Assembly (NCBI GenBank): GCA_002491565.1
Contig: DKWE01000112.1
Coordinates: forward strand, 1,623 to 34,654
Length of the DNA stretch: 33,032 nucleotides
DNA from: Lachnospiraceae bacterium UBA7160
GTDB taxonomy: Bacteria; Bacillota; Clostridia; Lachnospirales; Lachnospiraceae
Direction: 5' to 3'
Both the position numbers and the translations under genes were made by a program. The notes beneath the pieces are model-generated. The model was given only the letters and a program-made list of their open reading frames with translations, had not been told where the DNA came from and did not search any database. Positions 16,028-23,838 of this stretch are shown here, piece after piece; position 1 is the first letter of the stretch, and every line of letters begins with the position of its first letter.

Positions 16028-16698
16028 ATTGAAACCTCCACAAGCCGATACCCGGCGCCGCGTATCGGTACGATCTGCTGGCGCATCCCGAGACCTGTCA
16101 TCGTCTTTTTCAGCCGTGTCAGGTTCACCTGCAGCGCATTTTCATCGATAAATTCCGCCGTCCCCCAGACTGCCAAGCACAGCTCTTCCTTCGTGACCAG
16201 CTCTCCCCGGTGCACCAAAAAGGTCTCCAGAATCCGCCCCTGGTTTTTGGGGAGCACCACGGAATTCTTGTGAATATACAGCGTATAGGTGCCCCGGTCC
16301 AGCAGATAACCATCGCCTTCCAGCAGATTCGTCCGCCCTTCATACCGCTTCAGAACATTGGAAATGCGGGCAAGCAGCCGTTCCTTTCGGCAGGGCTTCG
16401 TCAGATATTCGTCCGCCCCAAGCTCCAGCGCATGCAGCTCATCGCCGAGCTGATCCCGCGAGGTCAGCACCAGCACCGGAACCGTCCCTTTCTGCTTGAG
16501 ATCCCGGCAGATCTGGAAACCGCTCGCCCCCGGCAGGTTCAGATCCAACAGCACCAGATCACAGGCCATCTCCCGCAGCTGGCCCGTCACATCGGTAAAT
16601 GCAGTGATCTCTGCAGTCTCATAGCCCGCCTTTCGCAGGATATCTGACAGCTCCTCCCGCATATATAGTTCATCCTCTACGATTGCGATACACTTCAC
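16024..16698 (-). CDS. OmpR-type response regulator of the Bce family (module 1)
   Basis: The receiver domain (about 1-115) has the acidic pocket VEDE, phospho-acceptor Asp52 in LVLLDLNLP, and Lys in DEYLTKPCRK. The winged-helix output domain has LPKNQGRILETFLVHRGELVTKEEL and RLKKTMTGLGMRQQIVPIRGAGYRL. I chose the GTG at 16698 because AGGAGG lies 7 bases before it. The ATG two codons upstream is too close to that site. The last residues (VEVSI) differ from the remnant's IPVEVQE, so its tail was replaced at the junction. It likely controls the ATPase-permease genes at 17680-20539. Confidence 0.92.
   Translation of the reverse strand: MKCIAIVEDELYMREELSDILRKAGYETAEITAFTDVTGQLREMACDLVLLDLNLPGASGFQICRDLKQKGTVPVLVLTSRDQLGDELHALELGADEYLTKPCRKERLLARISNVLKRYEGRTNLLEGDGYLLDRGTYTLYIHKNSVVLPKNQGRILETFLVHRGELVTKEELCLAVWGTAEFIDENALQVNLTRLKKTMTGLGMRQQIVPIRGAGYRLVEVSI
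16043..16231. repeat. 189-bp direct repeat, right copy
   Basis: This is the partner of 12091-12279 inside the intact response regulator, spanning codons for ETFLVHRGEL to AGYRL. It is in the same orientation, with two differences. Confidence 0.93.
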
Positions 16699-16828
16699 AG
16701 GCATGCCTCCTTACGCTTCAAGCCACCCTCTCCTAACCTCACGCTCTTGTACTAAAGCTCCCGATATGACCAAAATACACGCATAGTTAAACTCACATCA
16801 TTCCCTGCAAATCTATTATAAAACGCTT

Positions 16829-17305
16829 CTATTTTTTACTGTAATATAACTGTTTCGGACTGCCAGGCCTTTCCGGTATGCTCAAATGGATCAATCCTCC
16901 CTCTACCAGCGGCATAATGTGTTTCTGAATCGCATAGGACACAGAAGATAGTCCAAGATACTCGCATAATTCCTTTCTGGTCCTCGGTGTATTGCAAAAC
17001 AAAAGCAAGTTTTTTACTTCTTCACTTTGCTCGGATGCCTGGTCTGCTTTATTGTCCGGCTCTTTGTAAAATCTGACAAGGAAGCTTTAATGTCCTCATG
17101 GTCATTCTGGGCACTTCCCGGATGTCATCCTGGTATTTTTTACGAAAAGCCTCATAGCTGTATATTTCATACTCTGTCATCGGTTCATCGCTGTCGCCTA
17201 CCCGTACAAACGATCCCTTTATTCTGCCCTGTCCCCGGTAATAGCACGGCCTGTCTGCCAGATCAATATTTCATTTAATTTTTCAATAAATTCTTCCGTT
17301 GTCAT
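16829..17305 (-). pseudogene. Decayed AlbA_2-type ATP-binding / winged-helix regulator
   Basis: It starts MTTEEFIEKLNEILIWQTG with ATG at 17305, then must shift frame to read CYYRGQGRIKGSFVRVGDSD and EYEIYSYEAFRKKYQDDIR. These resemble the middle of AlbA_2 (Schlafen-like) proteins. Another shift leads to a clean C-terminal winged helix (LLLFCNTPRTRKELCEYLGL to PGSPKQLYYSKK). At least two frameshifts and a large internal loss relative to the ~450-residue family mean it is inactive. It separates the module 1 permease from its response regulator. Confidence 0.7.
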
Positions 17306-17465
17306 TTTAATTTCACTTCCTTATATTTGATATTTTATCACTCTATTTTACTTTACTCAAGAAAGTCAAATTATATTTTTAAATTTCAATTTTGAATTTA
17401 ATTATTCAGTTTCTAAAACAAAGCCGTACACCAGAGCACCTGTTCATCCGCTATACTGCATCAAA

Positions 17466-17565
17466 GAGGATGTCGCAAAATTGCCAAAAGCTACAAGCTA
17501 TAGTACATGACCAAGCGGCCGGGTACCTGAGCTTGCGTCTTACCTGTATTTTGCGACATCTTCTC
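17466..17565. repeat. Dispersed nested-hairpin repeat, copy C
   Basis: The outer arms GAGGATGTCGCAAAAT and ATTTTGCGACATCTTCTC match copies A and B. The inner stem is a divergent AAGCT/AGCTT with GTAC/GTAC. It lies just past the 3' end of the permease gene. Confidence 0.72.
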
Positions 17566-17679
17566 ATGCAAGTTCCGGAACACTGAAGTCCCACAAATCC
17601 TCTGTTTCCAGTGTACTATCTCATTCATATCCGGTAAAACTCCTTGTTTGAATATGAATGAGGCAGTACATTCGTCTCA

Positions 17680-19776
17680 TCACTCCTCCCGCTCTGGCTC
17701 CATCAGCCCCTGCAGATAGCGGTCGCTGATGCGCTTCACTGCCGCGAGATACAGATATTCTACCATACACAGCGCCACAATCATAGCCGCAGAGATCCAC
17801 ATCATCTCCGACATGTTTGATCTCACCCGCGAGGACAACAGACCGTTCAACAGCGCCCGGATGCCGAACAGGCTGCTGCATGCCGCGATCCCCGTCGGGA
17901 TGCCGAAATACCAGTTGATCTGTTTCCTTGCCGACTGGCGGAGCATGCGGTAGTCCGCGCCAAGCCAGATGAGCGTCCGGTAGCGGCGCCCCGTCTTCCT
18001 CTGCCCGGTCAAAAACTGCACGCCGATCATTGTATCCGCAATCAGCAGGAAAATGATGGCGAGGTAGATCGTGATGTAGCTCGCCGCTACCATATAGAAC
18101 AGCTGCCGTCCCATATTCTGCAGGTAGCTCTCATACGGGAGCCCCGCCGCATCCAGCTTCTCATTCAGGCTGGAAATCGCCGCCATCAGCCCGTCATGCG
18201 CATATGCTTCCTCAGCCAGAATCCCGTTCAGGTAGATATCATAGTTCTCCTGGGTGTAATAGTCAAACGCCTCATCCGGCAAAATCAGTGCAAGGGCGAG
18301 CGTGATGGAACGGTCTGTGACAATGCTCGCCGTCTGCACCTCTCCGGTCAGCGTGATTTCCTGCCCGTCAAGCTGCGCCTTCGGCCGTGTCTTTAGAATG
18401 GTATTCAAAAGCTCTACGTCCTCCTCGTTCGCAAACTCTGCGTCCTGGAAAAGCGCTGCCTCCTTCTCTCCAAGCATAAGCTCCGGAAGCCCCGCTGCTG
18501 CAAGCAACTCGTTGTATCCGCTAAGTGCAATCAGATGCGGGTACGTATACTGTCTCAGATGATTCTGCAAACTGCTCCCGTTCCTCCAGGAATCCTCTGA
18601 AGAATCTGCTGAAGTATCCGACGAATGCTGCAGCTCATCAAGCGCTTCCAGCACCGGCTTCATTTCAAACGCGTGCTCGTAATCCTCCGTCGTCCGGATA
18701 TATCCCACCTTCACCTCAAACAAATGCGAAAACTGTTCCTCCAGCCCCTGCTCCTGCAGCGCCTGCCGGATTTCCTCTGCGCTGCGCTCCCCCCACTCTT
18801 CTACAAAGGTATAATCCAGAATATGCTCTGCCTCCCCATAAAAACGGGAAATCGCCACGCCCGCCCCGAAAAAGCACAGAGCCGCCAGCAATAGCAGCGA
18901 GCCGAGCGCCAGAGCACCCGACCGGCTGATAACCGTCTCCTGAAGCTGCCGGAAATGAAAGACATGGAGATGCCTCCCGCTCTTTTTGCGGCGCGCCAGA
19001 AGCCCCAGCGGAAGCCGCAGCCCCCAGAACAGCAGGAAGGTGCCAGCAGTTCCCAGAAAAAGAGTTCGTCCCATCTCCATAATATGGTACCACGCGAGCC
19101 CCCGGATCGCCTTCGTGTAGGCCGCAGCCAGGCACCCGATGCCTCCAATAAGCGCCACCGCATAGACCGGCCATGGCTTCTGCGGCCTAACTCCTTCCGG
19201 CTGGTCCGCCAGCAGCGTGCCAATCTCCTGCCTGCTGATCTTGCCGCTTAAGATCAAAAATGCTGCAAACTTAATCAGGAGAAACCCAGCCGCTGTCTCA
19301 AGCGCCGCCGTCAGAGAAAAAGAGCTCTGGTGTCCGATAATCCCAAGCCCTACCAGCCGTGCCGTCAGCAGACTGATCAGCTCCGAGAGCAGAACCGCAA
19401 TCGGAAGCCCGAGCAAAAGCGCCGCCACGCTGTTCTGAAAGTCCTCTGCCAGCAGCAGCGCAAACAATTTGATCCGCCGCATGCCGGACATCAGATAGAC
19501 GCCAAACTCATGCCTGCGCCGCTCCAGCTGAAACCGGCTGGCATAATAGATCAGAAAAAACATCAGGCACAGGGTCAGCCCATAAAACGCCGGGATCATC
19601 GCCAGCAGACGGTTCACGGCATCGCTCTCCATCCGCGCGAGGAACCGCATGACATCCTGATACGGCAGCGACAAAATAATATAAAAAGCGACGATCGCCA
19701 CCAGCAGAGAGCTGAAAAACAGTCCGTTTTCCTTCCGCTCCCGCCTGCTGTTCCGGAATACCAATTTATAGAACAT
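17680..19776 (-). CDS. Bce-type ABC transporter permease (module 1)
   Basis: This is an FtsX-fold permease of about 698 residues that binds peptide antibiotics or their lipid II complexes and signals to the kinase. Membrane segments cluster at the N-terminus (SLLVAIVAFYIILSL, LAMIPAFYGLTLCLMFFLIYY and others). A large outside domain follows FFGAGVAISRFY (about residues 320-540), then terminal segments (YITIYLAIIFLLIADTMIGV, MMWISAAMIVALCMVEYLYL). This layout is typical of BceB. I chose MFYKLVFRNSRRERKEN (19776) because a G-rich ribosome site precedes it. It overlaps the ATPase gene by 11 bp. A deleted copy lies at 14437-14826. Confidence 0.93.
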   Translation of the reverse strand: MFYKLVFRNSRRERKENGLFFSSLLVAIVAFYIILSLPYQDVMRFLARMESDAVNRLLAMIPAFYGLTLCLMFFLIYYASRFQLERRRHEFGVYLMSGMRRIKLFALLLAEDFQNSVAALLLGLPIAVLLSELISLLTARLVGLGIIGHQSSFSLTAALETAAGFLLIKFAAFLILSGKISRQEIGTLLADQPEGVRPQKPWPVYAVALIGGIGCLAAAYTKAIRGLAWYHIMEMGRTLFLGTAGTFLLFWGLRLPLGLLARRKKSGRHLHVFHFRQLQETVISRSGALALGSLLLLAALCFFGAGVAISRFYGEAEHILDYTFVEEWGERSAEEIRQALQEQGLEEQFSHLFEVKVGYIRTTEDYEHAFEMKPVLEALDELQHSSDTSADSSEDSWRNGSSLQNHLRQYTYPHLIALSGYNELLAAAGLPELMLGEKEAALFQDAEFANEEDVELLNTILKTRPKAQLDGQEITLTGEVQTASIVTDRSITLALALILPDEAFDYYTQENYDIYLNGILAEEAYAHDGLMAAISSLNEKLDAAGLPYESYLQNMGRQLFYMVAASYITIYLAIIFLLIADTMIGVQFLTGQRKTGRRYRTLIWLGADYRMLRQSARKQINWYFGIPTGIAACSSLFGIRALLNGLLSSRVRSNMSEMMWISAAMIVALCMVEYLYLAAVKRISDRYLQGLMEPEREE

Positions 19777-20539
19777 TCGCACTGCCCCCTCCCAGCTGCG
19801 CGAGGACCTCCAGAATCCGCGCGTAAAATTCCTGCCGCGTCTCATCCGGGAGGTCTCTGCGGATCTCGTGGAAAATCACACCGTCCTGGATGAACAGAAT
19901 CCGGTTGCAGTAGCTCGCCGCATTCGAATCATGTGTAACCATCAGAATTGTAGATGCCTCCCGCTCGTTCAAACCGGAAAGCTTCTCCATCAGCGCCTTC
20001 GCATTTTTCGAATCCAGCGCTCCGGTCGGCTCATCCATGAGCAGAATATGCGGCTTCAGGATCAGCGCCCGCGCCGCAGCGATTCTCTGCTTCTGCCCGC
20101 CCGACATCTGCGTCGGGAATTTGTCCAGGACCTCCTCCACCTCCAGATACCGCGCCAGCTGTGCAAGACGCCTGCCGCTTTCCTTCTCCGATACGCCGTG
20201 CAGAGACAGTGGAAGCAGGATATTCTCCCGTCCGGTCAGATTATCCAGCAGTTCAAAGTTCTGGAACAGGTATCCGATCTCCTTCCCGCGGTAATCTGCC
20301 AGCGCCGCTCCCTTCAGATTCTGAACCTGTCTGCCATTCATCAAAATGCTGCCGCTGTCCGGTGCGATGACCGTCGCAATGCAGTTCAGCAGCGTAGACT
20401 TTCCAGAGCCGCTGCTCCCCATAATCCCGAGAAATTCGCCCGGCATCACCTGAAACGTGATGCCATTTAACGCGTTCGTTACGTTTTTTCCCTTGCCATA
20501 ATGCTTTTTTAAACTCTCCATCTTCAAAATAGGCTGCAT
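19766..20539 (-). CDS. Bce-type ABC transporter ATPase (module 1)
   Basis: This is a 257-residue ATPase of the LolD/MacB group: Walker A GSSGSGKST (41-49), Q-loop LFQNF, signature MSGGQKQR (145-152), Walker B ILLMDEPTGALD (165-176) and H-loop MVTHDSNAAS. It drives the adjoining permease. A C-terminal tail of ~30 residues (RQEFYARILEVLAQLGG) is typical of BceA. Its start codon lies inside an 11-bp stem with the ribosome site in the loop (20531-20565), so translation may be gated. Confidence 0.95.
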   Translation of the reverse strand: MQPILKMESLKKHYGKGKNVTNALNGITFQVMPGEFLGIMGSSGSGKSTLLNCIATVIAPDSGSILMNGRQVQNLKGAALADYRGKEIGYLFQNFELLDNLTGRENILLPLSLHGVSEKESGRRLAQLARYLEVEEVLDKFPTQMSGGQKQRIAAARALILKPHILLMDEPTGALDSKNAKALMEKLSGLNEREASTILMVTHDSNAASYCNRILFIQDGVIFHEIRRDLPDETRQEFYARILEVLAQLGGGSANVL

Positions 20540-20565
20540 GATGAAATCCCTCCTTCATGCAGCCT
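20531..20565 (-). promoter_or_regulatory. Hairpin enclosing ribosome site and start codon of the module 1 ATPase gene
   Basis: AGGCTGCATGA (20531-20541) and TCATGCAGCCT (20555-20565) are perfect 11-bp complements around a 13-base loop. On the minus-strand transcript the loop carries AGGAGGG and the 3' arm carries the ATG (20537-20539) and the first codons. The stem would block initiation unless opened, suggesting control of translation. Confidence 0.7.
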
Positions 20566-20594
20566 ATCATATCATATTCATTGCAGGAATAACA

Positions 20595-20611
20595 CTTACA
20601 GCTGGTGTAAG
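20595..20611 (-). promoter_or_regulatory. Candidate operator upstream of the module 1 ATPase gene
   Basis: CTTACA-GCTGG-TGTAAG is a 17-bp dyad placed about 56 bp before the start codon. TATGAT-like -10 words lie between it and the gene (20566-20580) without a good -35, as expected for a promoter that needs a response regulator bound just upstream. The remaining bases to 20854 hold no clear gene. Confidence 0.45.
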
Positions 20612-20854
20612 GTATTCCGACTCACAAAGCCGCGTATTTAAAGGCTTTCTTCAGATGCTTGTGTCTACCGTGTGTAATAGAAATATAGATGTTATTTTTT
20701 ACTTTGTGCGACGTTGCATAAAACCAAGGAGAAATCCTGTCCTGAACGCCTGGCACGCAGGCACGTACAAGCCCGGGGACGAGATCACCTTCAAGTCCTG
20801 CCGCGCCGCATCCAATGAGGATCTGGACGCACCCTGCAAACGGCAGCTAGACTA

Positions 20855-22777
20855 TCACCCCAGCAGCTTCCGCCGCGCCATGCGCACCGAAAACGCGCAG
20901 ACCAGCGTAAACAGGACGAGAATTGCCCCTGCGCTCCAGAGGTTCACCTGGAACAAATCCTCCTTCATCACATTTCCGAGCGCCCGCACAGAAAACCAGG
21001 AAGTCAGGACGGTCAGGACAAACGGACAGCAGTAGGTGAAGCAGATTTCACTGCGCACCGATTTGCCGAGAATGCGGCGCGGGATTCCGAGTCGGCACAG
21101 CACCTGGTAGCGTTCGTGGTCCTCATAGACATCATTTCCCGTCTTCAGGAACATGATGCTGCCGCCCGCCAGCACAAACGTCGCAAACAGGAACAGGCAG
21201 AGTGAATACATGACGCACACCCAGCTCGTATCCCGGTTCAGCGGGTCCGTGAAATTTACGCCCGTATAGACGGAGCCGTCCTCACTCCGCTCCGCCAGCC
21301 CGGTCAGGTATGGCCTCGATGCGTCCACATTCTCCGGGACCGCGATCCGGTAATTGTAGACCCAGTTCTCCACCGCTCTTCCGTTCTCCGCCAGCGCGTG
21401 CAACCGTTCAAACGCAGCGTCGCTGACAATCGCCAGATTCATGTAAGTCTGCAGATTCCCCAGATACGGCGTCTTTGTCGAGCCGAGCAGCTCGTAGGTC
21501 TCGCCGTCAATCGTGATCTTCTCCCCCGCGCGGTCCTCATCCACAAAGCTCATCATAATCTCGTGGCTGACGTCGATCGCTTCGTATGCTCCCGGCTCCG
21601 GCCAGGTAAAGTCCAGCCCGGCCCGACCGGCAGCTTCCTTTACCTGAGAATAAGAAACCACTCCGGACATATTTTGAAACCTGGAATCAAAGACGCTGGC
21701 ATCCATCAGAAGCAGCCGGAAGCTGTTCCAGTAGGATACCTCGTTATCCTCCTCGATGCCCTCGCAGATCTCCTCCCCGTCCCACTCGTGCGAGGAAATA
21801 ATCTGGTACGTGTAGGTCTGGTCAAACCACACCATCCGTTCATACCGCTGCTGCATCGCAATCGACACCGCAAGAACCGTCACTGCGCTGATCATCAGCA
21901 CTGTCACCATCGCGTAGGTCCGGTAGTTTTTCTTGATCCGGAACGCAAGGCTGTTCACCCAGAGCGTCCGCTGCTTCTTGTACAGATACCCCTTACTGCG
22001 CGTCAGCGCACGCAGAACTGCCGGGATCAGTCCGGAATACAGCAGATAGACGCCGACGATGACCAGAATCGTCGCAGCCAGTCCAAGCTCAAGGGAATCC
22101 AGGTCTCCCGTCCGCCACGCTGCCACATAGCCTGCTGCCAGAATGCCAGTCCCTGCAAGGATCCGAAGCGTTGTGACTGCTCGGTGCTCCGGCTTCATCT
22201 CCTTCTGCTTCGCCCCAGAGAGCAGATTCAGCACGCTGCTCGTCCGCAAGGTGTGACATCCCTTCAGCGTCATCAGCCCATGGATGGTGAGAAACATTGC
22301 GGAGGTAATCATCACTGACTGCAGGGAAAAGGAAAACCGCACATCCGCACTGATCCTTGAAAGCCGCAGCAGGATCATCTGGAACAGCTTGGAGAATGCC
22401 AGTCCTGCCACAAGGCCGAACGCCAGCGCGAACAGGCCGACCATGCCGCTCTCCAACAGATACAGCTTCCCAATACGCCGGTTATCCAGGCCCATGAAAA
22501 TATAGATGCCGATTTCCTTCTTCCGCTGATTCAGAAAGACATTTGACGCGTACCAGATAAAGAAAAACAGAAATACGACAAATACCACCGACAGGGTCTC
22601 TGTCACAATATCAATATAGTCTTTATTGTAATTTTCCAGGACATCCATCGCATCGGAAAACACGATATTCTGGAAATTGAAGAAAATGAACACCGAGAAC
22701 GCGAGGGAGAGAACCAGCACGCCGAACTCCCGCACACTCCGCTTGAAATTGGACCAGGCCAGTGTATAAAGCTTCAT
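20855..22777 (-). CDS. Bce-type ABC transporter permease (module 2)
   Basis: The 640-residue FtsX-fold permease has an N-terminal membrane segment (FGVLVLSLAFSVFIFFNF), TLSVVFVVFLFFFIWYAS followed by the family stretch NQRKKEIGIYIFMGLDNRRIG, and more segments to about residue 300. A large outside domain (about 310-520; WFDQTYTYQIISSHEWDGEE to NFTDPLNRDTS) and three C-terminal segments complete it. The length and ten-segment plan match BceB. Its ATG overlaps the ATPase stop by 4 bp. It belongs with the ATPase at 22774-23529 and probably the kinase-regulator pair at 24901-26813. Confidence 0.94.
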   Translation of the reverse strand: MKLYTLAWSNFKRSVREFGVLVLSLAFSVFIFFNFQNIVFSDAMDVLENYNKDYIDIVTETLSVVFVVFLFFFIWYASNVFLNQRKKEIGIYIFMGLDNRRIGKLYLLESGMVGLFALAFGLVAGLAFSKLFQMILLRLSRISADVRFSFSLQSVMITSAMFLTIHGLMTLKGCHTLRTSSVLNLLSGAKQKEMKPEHRAVTTLRILAGTGILAAGYVAAWRTGDLDSLELGLAATILVIVGVYLLYSGLIPAVLRALTRSKGYLYKKQRTLWVNSLAFRIKKNYRTYAMVTVLMISAVTVLAVSIAMQQRYERMVWFDQTYTYQIISSHEWDGEEICEGIEEDNEVSYWNSFRLLLMDASVFDSRFQNMSGVVSYSQVKEAAGRAGLDFTWPEPGAYEAIDVSHEIMMSFVDEDRAGEKITIDGETYELLGSTKTPYLGNLQTYMNLAIVSDAAFERLHALAENGRAVENWVYNYRIAVPENVDASRPYLTGLAERSEDGSVYTGVNFTDPLNRDTSWVCVMYSLCLFLFATFVLAGGSIMFLKTGNDVYEDHERYQVLCRLGIPRRILGKSVRSEICFTYCCPFVLTVLTSWFSVRALGNVMKEDLFQVNLWSAGAILVLFTLVCAFSVRMARRKLLG

Positions 22778-23529
22778 TCCTGCTCACCTCCAAGCGTCGC
22801 GAGCATCGACAGGATTTCCTCGTAGAATTCCTTCCGGTCCTGCCCGCGGTTCAGGCGGCACTGGATCTGCCCGTCCTTTAATAAATAGACCTGCTTTGCG
22901 TAGCTCGCTGAGTACGCGTCGTGCGTCACCATCAGGATCGTCGCCTGCCCTGCGTCGTTGACCGTCTTGAGGCAGGTCAGCAGATCCCGGCTCGACCGGG
23001 AATCCAGCGCTCCGGTCGGCTCATCTGCGAACAGGATCCGCGGTTTCGTGATCAGCGCCCGCGCACTCGCAGCCCGCTGTTTCTGCCCTCCGGAGAGCTG
23101 GTATGGATACTTGTCCAGGTGTGCAGAGAGCCGGAAGATCTTCGCCTGCTCCGCCACACGCTGGATGACCTCGCTGCTCTTCACTCCGTTCAAGGAAAGC
23201 GGCAGCGCGATATTGTCCTGCAGCGTCATGCTGTCCAGCAGATTGTATTCCTGGAAAATGAAACCAATTTTATCTCTCCGCAGGATCGATAGCTCATGAT
23301 TCTTCATATGCGTGATGTCCGCGCCGTCCAGCAGAATCGAGCCGTGCGTCGGCGCATCCAGCGTGGACAGCAGATTCAGCAGCGTCGTCTTTCCCGCGCC
23401 GCTCGGCCCCATGATCGCGAGGAAATCCCCCTCGCAGACCGTCATATTGATATTGCGCAGCACCGGAGCCTGATAATTGCCCCGCCCGTAATTCTTCGAA
23501 AGATTTGTTACCTCCAGAAGCTGTCTCAT
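22774..23529 (-). CDS. Bce-type ABC transporter ATPase (module 2)
   Basis: The 251-residue ATPase has Walker A GPSGAGKTT (41-49), Q-loop IFQEYNLLDS, signature LSGGQKQR (145-152), Walker B ILFADEPTGALD (165-176) and H-loop MVTHDAYSAS, close to BceA. I chose the ATG at 23529: AAAGGGG is 9 bases before it but only 3 before the ATG at 23535. It is followed at once by its permease. The upstream 300 bp holds probable response-regulator sites. Confidence 0.95.
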   Translation of the reverse strand: MRQLLEVTNLSKNYGRGNYQAPVLRNINMTVCEGDFLAIMGPSGAGKTTLLNLLSTLDAPTHGSILLDGADITHMKNHELSILRRDKIGFIFQEYNLLDSMTLQDNIALPLSLNGVKSSEVIQRVAEQAKIFRLSAHLDKYPYQLSGGQKQRAASARALITKPRILFADEPTGALDSRSSRDLLTCLKTVNDAGQATILMVTHDAYSASYAKQVYLLKDGQIQCRLNRGQDRKEFYEEILSMLATLGGEQE

Positions 23530-23692
23530 AATCATATACCCCTTTCTGACCGGGAAGCCGCCAAATCATTTCCACACAACCGCAGCCATAAATCGCTCTT
23601 TTCCACACACAGCTGTACATATGAATCATATTCCCCGCTATACACAAAGCGCATGCCTGCTTTGAGACGTCTATTGTATGGAACTTGATAAG

Positions 23693-23792
23693 GAATCCTC
23701 CCCTGACAGAAGCAAGTATAACAGAATCCTCCCGAAAAATCCTTACATCCATCTAACACCTGCCGCACGTATCTAACAAAAATGATAGATAC
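23693..23792 (-). promoter_or_regulatory. Promoter region of module 2 ATPase-permease with repeats
   Basis: On the minus strand a TATACT -10 (23715-23720) is bracketed by two copies of GGGAGGATTC (23724-23733 and 23693-23702) 31 bp apart, about three helical turns. Upstream lies a 10-4-10 dyad, GTATCTATCA/TGTTAGATAC (23769-23792, one mismatch). No good -35 is visible. The dyad is a reasonable site for the module's response regulator. The rest of 23530-23838 shows no gene. Confidence 0.45.
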
Positions 23793-23838
23793 CTGTACAT
23801 TTATAGATCATCGTGATTCACCATGCTCACCGCAAGTT

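Noticed and set aside
12280..16042. Island as a site-specific integrative element
   Set aside because: No integrase, recombinase, relaxase or replication gene, and the 189-bp repeat is far longer than usual att cores. Recombination between duplicated modules fits better.
20700..20854. Coding-like plus-strand stretch (NAWHAGTYKPGDEITFKS)
   Set aside because: It has good-looking codons, but no start, no ribosome site and no recognised family, and it runs into the antisense of the permease gene. At most gene debris.
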